DNA of 5,696 nucleotides, taken from contig CABRID010000117.1 of NCBI GenBank assembly GCA_902470895.1, forward strand, positions 1 to 5,696. Reading direction: 5' to 3'. How positions within the stretch are numbered: the stretch's first letter is position 1; the number at the start of each line of letters is the position of its first letter. Source of the stretch: an uncultured Collinsella sp. Its GTDB lineage: Bacteria; Actinomycetota; Coriobacteriia; Coriobacteriales; Coriobacteriaceae. Under the pieces are notes generated by a model, which did no database searches, had not been told where the DNA came from, and saw nothing but the letters and a program-made list of their open reading frames with translations. This document shows positions 1 to 4,718 of this stretch, piece by piece. A program made the translations under genes and the position numbers.

Positions 1-48
1 CGAGATCAGCCTCGGTCTCGTGGGCTCGGAGATGTGTATAAGAGACAG
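1..48. other. Nextera i7-side sequencing adapter (artefact)
   Basis: This is not genomic DNA. Positions 30-48 are the 19-bp Tn5 mosaic end AGATGTGTATAAGAGACAG. They are preceded at 15-29 by GTCTCGTGGGCTCGG, the Nextera read-2 transposon arm. Positions 7-14 (CAGCCTCG) match an 8-base i7 index that I recall as N710, and 1-6 (CGAGAT) are the end of the P7 oligonucleotide. The order is exactly that of a library molecule, so the contig starts at a library fragment end whose read-through was not trimmed. Biological sequence begins at 49. Confidence 0.98.
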
Positions 49-132
49 AGCCGGCGCTTTGCGTCGAGTGCGGCGGAGGTCGTCGTGAGCATGGCTCCGG
101 ACTTTACCATCGTAAAAAAGACGCGCGGCTAA
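49..132 (+). CDS. C-terminal fragment of an unidentified protein (5' end missing)
   Basis: The frame that is open from the adapter junction reads 27 codons to a TAA at 130-132 and ends in VVVSMAPDFTIVKKTRG. The composition is protein-like, with GC-rich third positions like the neighbouring genes and a charged tail typical of a C-terminus, so I read it as the end of a real plus-strand gene cut by the contig edge. I do not recognise the family, and 27 residues are too few to name one. It lies 82 bases before the HAD phosphatase start and could be the previous gene of the same unit, although a strong hairpin separates them. Chance openness over 84 bases cannot be excluded. Confidence 0.45.
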   Translation, partial: SRRFASSAAEVVVSMAPDFTIVKKTRG

Positions 133-140
133 GCGCGCGT
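111..140 (-). terminator. Terminator-like hairpin on the minus strand (weak call)
   Basis: ACGCGCG (121-127) and CGCGCGT (134-140) form a perfect 7-bp stem with a 6-base loop. Read on the minus strand the stem is followed, after one C, by six T residues (complement of 114-119), which is the textbook shape of an intrinsic terminator. On the plus strand there is no U run, and the stop codon of the upstream fragment sits in the loop. No minus-strand gene is expected to end here, so it may be chance: Lys-Lys codons next to Arg codons. Confidence 0.25.
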
Positions 141-144
141 ATGC

Positions 145-187
145 GCAAGACGGGCTTTGAGGGGCGACCAATCAAGGTCCGTCTTGC
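145..187 (+). promoter_or_regulatory. 16-bp hairpin in the leader of the HAD phosphatase gene
   Basis: GCAAGACGG (145-153) is a perfect inverted repeat of CCGTCTTGC (179-187). Pairing continues inward through 154-160 with 172-178, giving a 16-bp stem with two wobbles (154.178 and 156.176) and an 11-base loop at 161-171. Both wobbles are G.U in the plus-strand transcript, which fits an RNA structure. It lies between the upstream stop (132) and the Shine-Dalgarno AGGAGG at 195-200. It has no clear U tract, so it is either an imperfect terminator of the upstream gene or a 5'-UTR structure of the downstream one. Confidence 0.5.
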
Positions 188-214
188 TGTTGATAGGAGG
201 CTTTGGGGAAGCAT

Positions 215-1012
215 ATGGGTCTTGAGGGAATCAAGCTGATTGCATGCGATTTGGACGGCACGTTGCTGCATCCGGGGGAGCGCGAGCCGCGTTCCGAGGC
301 CTTTGAGCTTATCGATGAGCTGCATCGTCGCGGCATCGTGTTTATGCCGGCGAGTGGCCGTCAATATGCGAGCTTGCGCTACCTGTTTGCCCCGGTGGCC
401 GATGAGCTCGCCTATGTATGCGAAAACGGAGCCCTGGTGATGAGCGAGGGACGTGCCGTTGTCAAGCGTTCCATGGAGCGCAGCCTTGCTATGGATATCG
501 CGAATGCCGTGGTTGCGTATCCCCATGCCGACGTGACCCTTTCGTGCGAGGGGCACCTCTACACCATGGGCGGCAACGATGCGTTCGTCGACCATTTGCG
601 CTATGAGGTCCACTGCGATGTGGCGGTGGTCGACCGTCCCGAGGACATCGACGAGGACGTCATTAAGATTGCCTTCCAGACGCCCGAGATGGATCAGCCG
701 GCGGCGTTGGAGTATTTTGCGCGTCGCTTTAGCGACCGGGTCGATGTGATGACGTCGGGAACCGAATGGACCGACTTTATCGGCTTTGATTCGGGCAAGG
801 GGTCCGCGCTTGCCGATTATGGTCGCGCGCTGGGTATTTCGCCCGATGAGATGATGGCGTTTGGCGACAATGAGAACGATCGCGACATGCTTAACGTCGT
901 GGGCCATCCCTATCTGATGGAGAGCTGCAATCCCTCTATGCGTGGCATCAACGACCGCGTCCGCTACGTGCGCACGGTCGAAGAAGAGCTGCGTCGTCTA
1001 CTTGCTGAGTAG
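215..1012 (+). CDS. Cof-type HAD-IIB family hydrolase (sugar phosphatase-like)
   Basis: Cytosolic Mg-dependent phosphohydrolase of the haloacid dehalogenase superfamily, Cof/YidA-like class. All four motifs are visible in the 265-residue product. Motif I is DLDGTLL with nucleophile D12 and acid/base D14; motif II is S47 in PASGR; motif III is K195 in DSGKGSAL; motif IV is GDNEND with D218 and D222 as metal ligands. The IIB cap lies roughly at residues 85-190. The length is normal for the family. I chose the ATG at 215. The Shine-Dalgarno AGGAGG (195-200) is 14 bases away, longer than ideal, while the in-frame TTG at 203 would be only 2 bases away and is less likely. Members usually dephosphorylate sugar phosphates, nucleotides or cofactors such as PLP and FMN; the substrate cannot be read from sequence. 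It converges with the PerR-like gene across the palindrome at 1016-1086. Confidence 0.93.
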   Translation: MGLEGIKLIACDLDGTLLHPGEREPRSEAFELIDELHRRGIVFMPASGRQYASLRYLFAPVADELAYVCENGALVMSEGRAVVKRSMERSLAMDIANAVVAYPHADVTLSCEGHLYTMGGNDAFVDHLRYEVHCDVAVVDRPEDIDEDVIKIAFQTPEMDQPAALEYFARRFSDRVDVMTSGTEWTDFIGFDSGKGSALADYGRALGISPDEMMAFGDNENDRDMLNVVGHPYLMESCNPSMRGINDRVRYVRTVEEELRRLLAE

Positions 1013-1089
1013 ACATTTGGGACATGTCTAGAAATCTACTTTTTGCTGCAGAGTGCGGAAAGGTGGATTTTAAGGCATGTCCCAAACAT
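1013..1089 (+). repeat. 71-base imperfect palindrome between convergent genes, flanked by ACAT
   Basis: The arms 1016-1044 and 1058-1086 pair over 29 positions. The outer 11 bp are perfect (TTTGGGACATG against CATGTCCCAAA), the only mismatch is 1030/1072, and five further pairs are wobbles (1027, 1031, 1037, 1040, 1044). All five wobbles are G.U in plus-strand RNA and would be A.C on the minus strand, so the plus transcript folds better. The loop is about 13 bases, with two more G-C pairs possible inside it. ACAT occurs at both outer edges (1013-1016 and 1086-1089) as a possible 4-bp target-site duplication. The element fills the gap between the HAD stop (1012) and the Fur-family stop (1090) almost exactly. 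It could be a dispersed palindromic repeat or MITE, a 3'-end stabiliser, or a terminator without a U tract. The palindrome is certain, its nature is not. Confidence 0.8.
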
Positions 1090-1470
1090 CTATCGGCAGT
1101 CGGGGCAGAGACCCTCGAAGATGGTGTAGTGCGACGTGACGTGCCAGCCGATTTGCTCGGACGCTTTGGCGTCGAGCTGGGCATCGAAGGGGAGCGGTAC
1201 GTCGATGACGCGGCTGCACGAGGTGCAGATGATATGCGCGTGCGGCTCGATGGTGCGATCGAAGCGACTGCCGCCCGGTGTCTTGATGGAGAGGATCTCG
1301 CCGGCGTCGGCCAAGAGATTGAGATTGCGGTAGACCGTACCGCGGCTGATTTTGTCATCCTGCGCGCGCACGACGTTGTAGATTTCGTCGGCGGTGGGAT
1401 GGTTATAGCTTTGGCGCACGGCGTCAAGAACCAGCTTTCGCTGCTTGGTATTCCTTCTTTGCACCGCCAT
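1090..1470 (-). CDS. Fur family transcriptional regulator, PerR-like
   Basis: A 126-residue metal-dependent winged-helix repressor. The N-terminal DNA-binding half contains HPTADEIY and a recognition helix around RGTVYRNLNLL (43-53). The structural zinc site is complete: C82/C85 (CTSC) and C122/C125 (CPDC at the very end). The sensing site aligns with Bacillus subtilis PerR H37, D85, H91, H93 and D104 as H24, D71 (SRFD), H77, H79 and D90. Asp rather than Glu at the D85 position favours PerR over Fur. Peroxide-sensing control of oxidative-stress or metal genes is therefore the best reading, but this is by family analogy. Shine-Dalgarno AGAGG (complement of 1479-1483) is 8 bases before the ATG. 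It lies 61 bases downstream of the acylphosphatase gene and probably has its own promoter. Confidence 0.9.
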   Translation of the reverse strand: MAVQRRNTKQRKLVLDAVRQSYNHPTADEIYNVVRAQDDKISRGTVYRNLNLLADAGEILSIKTPGGSRFDRTIEPHAHIICTSCSRVIDVPLPFDAQLDAKASEQIGWHVTSHYTIFEGLCPDCR

Positions 1471-1506
1471 GCGCCTCGCCTCTTTTCTATCAACGGTCGT
1501 AGGTAA

Positions 1507-1535
1507 ATGATACCGTATTTAGCACACAATACTAA
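1507..1535 (-). promoter_or_regulatory. Candidate promoter and operator of the PerR-like gene
   Basis: On the minus strand a -10 box TATCAT (complement of 1507-1512, 5 of 6 matches) lies 17 bases from a weak -35 box TTAGTA (complement of 1530-1535). A dyad TTAG-N9-CTAA spans 1519-1535 and overlaps the -35 box, which would suit autorepression. It does not match the 7-1-7 Per box well. Expected transcription starts near 1500, about 30 bases before the gene. Confidence 0.35.
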
Positions 1536-1942
1536 TAATGAGGAGTGAAACCGTCTTCATTAGCAAGTGGGGCTCGGGCCTGGGCGTCTACGAGGCGAAA
1601 ACGCGTTCCCATGCGCTCGTAGGAGGCATGAAGCGTCTCGAGATGAGATAGGATGTTTGCCGGAGCTCCCTGTATCTCCATCTCGACTGAGCCGTCTTCC
1701 ATGTTACGCACCCAGCCGGTGAGGGAGCGCGCCTGTGCGAGGTTGGTGTTGGTGAAGCGGAAACCGACGCCCTGGACCTGCCCCTCCCACCGCAGGAAAT
1801 AGCGCTGCGGGGCGTCTTGAGTGGCCTCGTCGCTTGCGAGCACGGTGAGCCTACGGCGCAGCTCAAGCTCGACGCCAGAGGGCTTTTGGGGTTCGCGGCT
1901 GCCGCCGGTGACGCCCGAGAAAAGCTTGTCGAAGAAGCCCAT
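1532..1942 (-). CDS. Acylphosphatase with an N-terminal extension
   Basis: Small hydrolase of the carboxyl-phosphate bond of acylphosphates (EC 3.6.1.7). The catalytic domain occupies about residues 47-136: the signature EGQVQGVGFRF with phosphate-binding R62, then GWVRNMEDGSVEMEIQG with catalytic N80. The usual enzyme has about 90 residues; this product has 136, the first 45 being an extra segment that starts MGFFDKLFSGVTGG and continues as a charged, low-complexity linker. I chose the ATG at 1942 because it lies two bases after the TAG of the oxidoreductase gene (1945), a spacing typical of translational coupling. The Shine-Dalgarno sequence is weak, consistent with coupling. A longer reading starting near 2077 would lie inside the upstream gene in another frame and is unlikely. 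The domain assignment is firm; the role of the extension is unknown. Confidence 0.9.
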   Translation of the reverse strand: MGFFDKLFSGVTGGSREPQKPSGVELELRRRLTVLASDEATQDAPQRYFLRWEGQVQGVGFRFTNTNLAQARSLTGWVRNMEDGSVEMEIQGAPANILSHLETLHASYERMGTRFRLVDAQARAPLANEDGFTPHY

Positions 1943-1944
1943 CG

Positions 1945-3051
1945 CTATGCCTGCTTGCCTGCGTCGGCCGGGAAGGTTATGCCGGCCTGCTGACGCACGG
2001 CATCCATGATGCGCAGTGAGACGAGCGTGACATCGCGGTAGTGGCCAAGCTCGTGACGTCCCGCCAGGGTCTCCCAAATCTCTTCCTTGACGTTATCGAT
2101 GCCGCCGATGGCGGTGATAAAGTCTGTGAGTTCGTATTCCATAGTGTTGCTCGATTTGGGCAGGTCGAGCACGCGGCCGTTGTCGCCCTGTTCGCGCGGC
2201 GCCTCGGTCGCCGAGCCGCGTACGACGTCGCCGCGATAGTCGATGCGGACGTTGCGGGGCGTGGACAGATGGTCGATCTGGATAGTGCCACGCTCGCCTT
2301 CGATCTGCGAGGGCAGCAGGTCATTCGTAATTTTGGAGTGCGCGAGCTCGACGGAGATACGGCCACCGCCGTAGCTGGCGAGGATGGAACCGCAGCCATC
2401 GATGGGGCCGTGCGTGAGCTGTCGCGTGGTGGGGTCGAGCAGAGTAGCCATGCTCGTAAGGCCGGAGGGCATGCCGAAAATCTCGACCATGGGCTCGACG
2501 GTGTAGACGCCAATATCCATGAGGGAACCCGATGCCATATTGCAGTCGAAGATATTGGTGGCGCGTCCAGCGAGGATTTCGTTGTAACGCGAGGAATACT
2601 TGCCAAAGCGCAATGAGGCGCGGCGGATGGGGGCGATCTCACCCAGGGCGTCCTCGATGGCGTGGAAGGCGGGATCGTGGAGGGGACGCATGGCCTCGAG
2701 GGCTACGACACCTGCTGCCTCGGCAGCGCGGAAGACTTCCAGTGCCTGCGCCTCGGTGGCGCAGAAGGGCTTCTCGACGATGACGTGCTTGCCACCGGCG
2801 ATGCAGGCAAGGGCCTGCTCGTAGTGGAGCGCATTGGGGCTGCCGATGTAGACGGCGTCGACGTCGTCGGCAGACGCAAGCTCGTCAAGTGCGGTGAAGT
2901 TGCGCTCGCCGCCGTGCTTAGCGGTGAAGGTGGCGCCGCGATCCGCATCGCGCGAGAGCGTGCCCACAAACGCGGCTTGGTCGTTGGCGTTGACGACCTG
3001 GATAAAGTCGTCGGTAATCATGGATGTGCCGATGGTCGCTATACGCAGCAT
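1945..3051 (-). CDS. Gfo/Idh/MocA family NAD(P)-dependent oxidoreductase
   Basis: A 368-residue dehydrogenase of the glucose-fructose oxidoreductase/inositol dehydrogenase class. The N-terminal Rossmann fold begins MLRIATIGTSMITDDF, where the usual GxGxxG loop appears as G8-T9-S10. The dinucleotide and substrate motif EKP is at 93-95 (HVIVEKPF) after GSPNALHYEQAL. The C-terminal half carries the family aspartate in MDIGVYTVEPM (D179), with Tyr183 where many members have the catalytic His, as in dihydrodiol dehydrogenase-like enzymes. The product is full length for the family. Substrate is unknown; sugars, polyols or cyclic diols are typical. Shine-Dalgarno GAGGGGG (complement of 3056-3062) precedes the ATG at 3051 and lies in the arm of an inverted repeat. 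The acylphosphatase gene follows after two bases, so the two are surely cotranscribed. Confidence 0.93.
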   Translation of the reverse strand: MLRIATIGTSMITDDFIQVVNANDQAAFVGTLSRDADRGATFTAKHGGERNFTALDELASADDVDAVYIGSPNALHYEQALACIAGGKHVIVEKPFCATEAQALEVFRAAEAAGVVALEAMRPLHDPAFHAIEDALGEIAPIRRASLRFGKYSSRYNEILAGRATNIFDCNMASGSLMDIGVYTVEPMVEIFGMPSGLTSMATLLDPTTRQLTHGPIDGCGSILASYGGGRISVELAHSKITNDLLPSQIEGERGTIQIDHLSTPRNVRIDYRGDVVRGSATEAPREQGDNGRVLDLPKSSNTMEYELTDFITAIGGIDNVKEEIWETLAGRHELGHYRDVTLVSLRIMDAVRQQAGITFPADAGKQA

Positions 3052-3055
3052 GTAT

Positions 3056-3101
3056 CCCCCTCGTGCCGTTCGGTTTACAGGATGAGTGTAGCGCGAGGGG
3101 G
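3056..3101 (-). promoter_or_regulatory. Inverted repeat that covers the oxidoreductase Shine-Dalgarno
   Basis: CCCCCTCG (3056-3063) is a perfect inverted repeat of CGAGGGGG (3094-3101), with 2 more pairs beyond one imperfect position (3064/3093). In the minus-strand mRNA the 3' arm contains the Shine-Dalgarno GAGGGGG, so transcripts that read through from rnhA would have that site paired. A possible -10 box TACACT (complement of 3085-3090) lies in the loop. A transcript started there would lack the 5' arm and leave the site free. This is visible as sequence; the regulatory effect is inference. Confidence 0.45.
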
Positions 3102-3106
3102 CAGGA

Positions 3107-3128
3107 AATGGCGTGCGAAAACGCCGTT
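3107..3128 (-). terminator. Weak terminator-like hairpin at the end of rnhA
   Basis: On the minus strand an 8-bp stem (3121-3128 with 3107-3114, one non-Watson-Crick position 3109/3126) with a 6-base loop starts within the rnhA stop codon. Only a short ATTTCC follows, so the U tract is poor. It may reduce read-through into the oxidoreductase gene. Confidence 0.35.
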
Positions 3129-3612
3129 ACAGGTCGCTTTCGCTAAAGCCGGTGTCGATATCGAGATTGGCTCCGTCGGCCGCGGTGGTGGCGAGTTCGT
3201 CGCAGCGCTCATTGAGCTCGTGGCCGGCATGCCCCTTAACCCAGATGAATTCCACCTTATGCTTGCTCTTTGCGGCAAGCAGACGCTCCCACAGGTCGCG
3301 GTTCTTGACGAGCTGCTTGTTGGCAGTTTTCCACCCGCGCTTTTTCCAGCCGTCGATCCAGTGCTTGTTGAAGGCGTTGACGACGTATTGCGAATCGGAA
3401 TGGACCTCGACCTCGCAGGGGCGGTTAAGTGCCTCGAGCGCCACGATGACCGCCATGAGCTCCATGCGGTTGTTAGTGGTCTTGGCGTAGCCACGCGAAA
3501 GCTCGGAGGTGAAGGTCTTGCCGGCGGGGTTGGTGTACTTGAGCACGGCGCCGTAGCCGCCGCGTCCCGGATTTGATCGGGCCGAGCCGTCGGTATAGAT
3601 GATGACCTTCAC
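3127..3612 (-). CDS. rnhA: Ribonuclease HI
   Basis: Endonuclease that cuts the RNA strand of RNA:DNA hybrids (EC 3.1.26.4), removing R-loops and primers in the cytosol. The 161-residue product has the full catalytic set: D8 (YTDGSARSNPG), E51 (NNRMELMA), D73 (HSDSQYV) and D138 (NERCDELA), plus the mobile His H128 in KGHAGHELNE. The basic handle that holds the hybrid is present (residues 83-103, with WKKRGWK). The length matches the Escherichia coli enzyme (155). I chose the GTG at 3612 because the conserved fold starts at once (VKVIIYTDG) and a Shine-Dalgarno GAAAGGA sits 5 bases upstream. An upstream ATG near 3663 would add 17 residues with no family counterpart. A 15-residue acidic tail follows the core. 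Confidence 0.96.
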   Translation of the reverse strand: MKVIIYTDGSARSNPGRGGYGAVLKYTNPAGKTFTSELSRGYAKTTNNRMELMAVIVALEALNRPCEVEVHSDSQYVVNAFNKHWIDGWKKRGWKTANKQLVKNRDLWERLLAAKSKHKVEFIWVKGHAGHELNERCDELATTAADGANLDIDTGFSESDL

Positions 3613-3650
3613 ATGGTTCCTTTCGTTGGGTACGCTTCGTGTGGGTGACC

Positions 3651-3682
3651 ATTGTAGCGCCATGCCTGCCGGGGGCTAGCAA
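3651..3682 (-). promoter_or_regulatory. Possible rnhA promoter
   Basis: In the 99-base gap after the LysR stop, the minus strand has a good -10 box TACAAT (complement of 3651-3656). The only -35-like hexamer, TTGCTA (complement of 3677-3682), is 20 bases away, which is too long. Transcription would start near 3645, about 33 bases before the GTG. The -10 box is the only strong part of this call. Confidence 0.3.
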
Positions 3683-3711
3683 TTTACGATTTCTATCCCG
3701 TCTTCCGACAG

Positions 3712-4614
3712 TTAGTTGGCATGGATGATGCGGTTGAGCTCGTCGAGGTATTGCCGCAAGAGAGGAGAGGGCTTGCGCTCGTCGTGCATGATATATCCTA
3801 CGTGCATCGTTGGGGCGTCTGCTAACGGGATCGATGCCATACCCCACTGCATTTCATTGGAAAGGACACCGGTCGACAGGGTGTAACCGTTCGACGTGAT
3901 AAGTAAGTTAGTAAGTGTTCCGCGGTCCGAGATTCGTATGTTGCGGTCGCAAGGGATATAGCTAAAAGGTTCCTCGGCGTAATAGAAGGAGTTTGAGGTT
4001 CCCTGCTCAAAGCTGTAGCGCGTATAGGGCGTGAGGTCGGCAAGGGACAGCTGAGGGCGGCGTGCGAGCGGGTGGCGTTCGCTAACGAAGACGTGGACCG
4101 TCGCGTCGAAGAGGGGATGGAAGCTTGCGCGGGCATCGGCGAAGGCCTTCTGCAGAACGCGGGCGTTAAAGTCATCCAGGTACAGAATGCCGATATCGCT
4201 GCGAAATGCGCGGACGTCGTCGATGATCTGCGAGGTGGTGGTCTCGCGCATGATGAACTCAAACTTACTGTCGCGGCAGCGCTCGACGACGTTGACAAAG
4301 GCCTTGACCGAAAAAGCGTAGTGCTGGGCCGAGACGGCAAGGCGCGCCTGGGGTGTGCCGCCGTCCTCGTAGCGTGCCTCGAGCATGTCGGCCTGCTCTA
4401 CGACCTGGCGCGCATAGCCCAATAGCTCGGTGCCGTCGTTGGTGAGCGTGACGCCGCGGCTGGAGCGCGTAAAGATCTCCAGATGGAGCTCCTGTTCCAG
4501 GCTTTTGACAGCGTTTGAGATGTTGGACTGTGCCGTATAAAGGCGCTGGGCTGCGGCGTTGATCGATCCGGACTCTGCCACGGCGATCAAAAAACGAAGT
4601 TGCTGGAGGGTCAT
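3712..4614 (-). CDS. LysR family transcriptional regulator, divergent from metY
   Basis: A 300-residue LysR-type regulator of normal length. The N-terminal winged helix-turn-helix is clear: MTLQQLRFLIAVAESGSINAAAQRLYTAQSNISNAVKSLEQEL, with the recognition helix around 27-40 and the wing near FTRSSRGVTLT. A linker helix runs to about residue 85, followed by a periplasmic-binding-protein-like effector domain (about 90-296). Such proteins work as tetramers that respond to a small metabolite, often of the adjacent pathway. It is transcribed away from metY across a 272-base control region that contains an ATC-N9-GAT box, so metY is the likeliest target and an intermediate of sulfur or methionine metabolism (for example O-acetylhomoserine) a plausible effector. 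That is inference. Shine-Dalgarno AAAGGA (complement of 4624-4629) is 9 bases from the ATG. Confidence 0.94.
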   Translation of the reverse strand: MTLQQLRFLIAVAESGSINAAAQRLYTAQSNISNAVKSLEQELHLEIFTRSSRGVTLTNDGTELLGYARQVVEQADMLEARYEDGGTPQARLAVSAQHYAFSVKAFVNVVERCRDSKFEFIMRETTTSQIIDDVRAFRSDIGILYLDDFNARVLQKAFADARASFHPLFDATVHVFVSERHPLARRPQLSLADLTPYTRYSFEQGTSNSFYYAEEPFSYIPCDRNIRISDRGTLTNLLITSNGYTLSTGVLSNEMQWGMASIPLADAPTMHVGYIMHDERKPSPLLRQYLDELNRIIHAN

Positions 4615-4630
4615 CGGCGCCCATCCTTTC

Positions 4631-4661
4631 GATAGCTATCTAAAAAACCGATAACAAGTTA
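4631..4661. promoter_or_regulatory. Candidate LysR-type operator (ATC-N9-GAT)
   Basis: TATC (4637-4640), nine bases, then GATA (4650-4653) form a dyad containing the T-N11-A core of LysR-type sites (T4639, A4651). The centre at about 4645 is near -66 relative to the predicted metY start, the usual place for the high-affinity site of an activator. It overlaps a perfect palindrome GATAGCTATC (4631-4640) just upstream of the LysR Shine-Dalgarno, which suits autoregulation. A second small dyad, TAAC-AA-GTTA (4652-4661), lies toward the -35 box, where an activation subsite would be expected. Confidence 0.5.
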
Positions 4662-4675
4662 GCGCTTTTAAGTGA

Positions 4676-4704
4676 TTGACCGAGCAAAACAATGCTCGTA
4701 CTAT
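4676..4704 (+). promoter_or_regulatory. metY promoter, sigma-70 type
   Basis: The -35 box TTGACC (4676-4681, 5 of 6 matches) and -10 box TACTAT (4699-4704, 4 of 6) are separated by exactly 17 bases. Transcription should start near 4711, giving a 5' leader of about 175 bases before the metY ATG. It is the best promoter in the window. Confidence 0.65.
4681..4698. promoter_or_regulatory. Dyad operator inside the metY promoter spacer
   Basis: CGAGCA (4681-4686) and TGCTCG (4693-4698) are perfect inverted repeats separated by six bases. The 18-bp site occupies the last base of the -35 box and the whole spacer, ending one base before the -10 box. A protein bound here would block RNA polymerase, so a repressor is the simple reading. 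The spacing resembles the 5-6-5 site of the sulfur regulator McbR that controls metY in Corynebacterium, but the bases differ and no such regulator is encoded here. Confidence 0.55.
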
Positions 4705-4718
4705 TCAAAACACACAAA

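Noticed and set aside
203..214. TTG start for the HAD phosphatase
   Set aside because: Only 2 bases from AGGAGG. The ATG at 215 begins right before the conserved first strand.
104..907. Minus-strand open frame of 267 codons
   Set aside because: It is antisense to the HAD phosphatase, whose four motifs prove the plus-strand frame. The reading is a by-product of GC-rich codon bias.
948..1529. Minus-strand frame of 193 codons over the Fur-family gene
   Set aside because: Overlaps the HAD 3' end and the Fur gene in another frame. Ser/Arg-rich translation without domains.
1943..2077. Longer acylphosphatase start (181 codons)
   Set aside because: The extra 45 codons lie inside the oxidoreductase coding region in another frame and look non-protein-like.
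2662..3576. Plus-strand open frame of 304 codons, and another at 2041-2616
   Set aside because: They lie antisense to the oxidoreductase and rnhA, run across a real intergenic gap, and show no recognisable domain or ribosome site.
3613..3663. Longer rnhA start (178 codons)
   Set aside because: It would place the good Shine-Dalgarno GAAAGGA inside the gene and add residues with no family counterpart.
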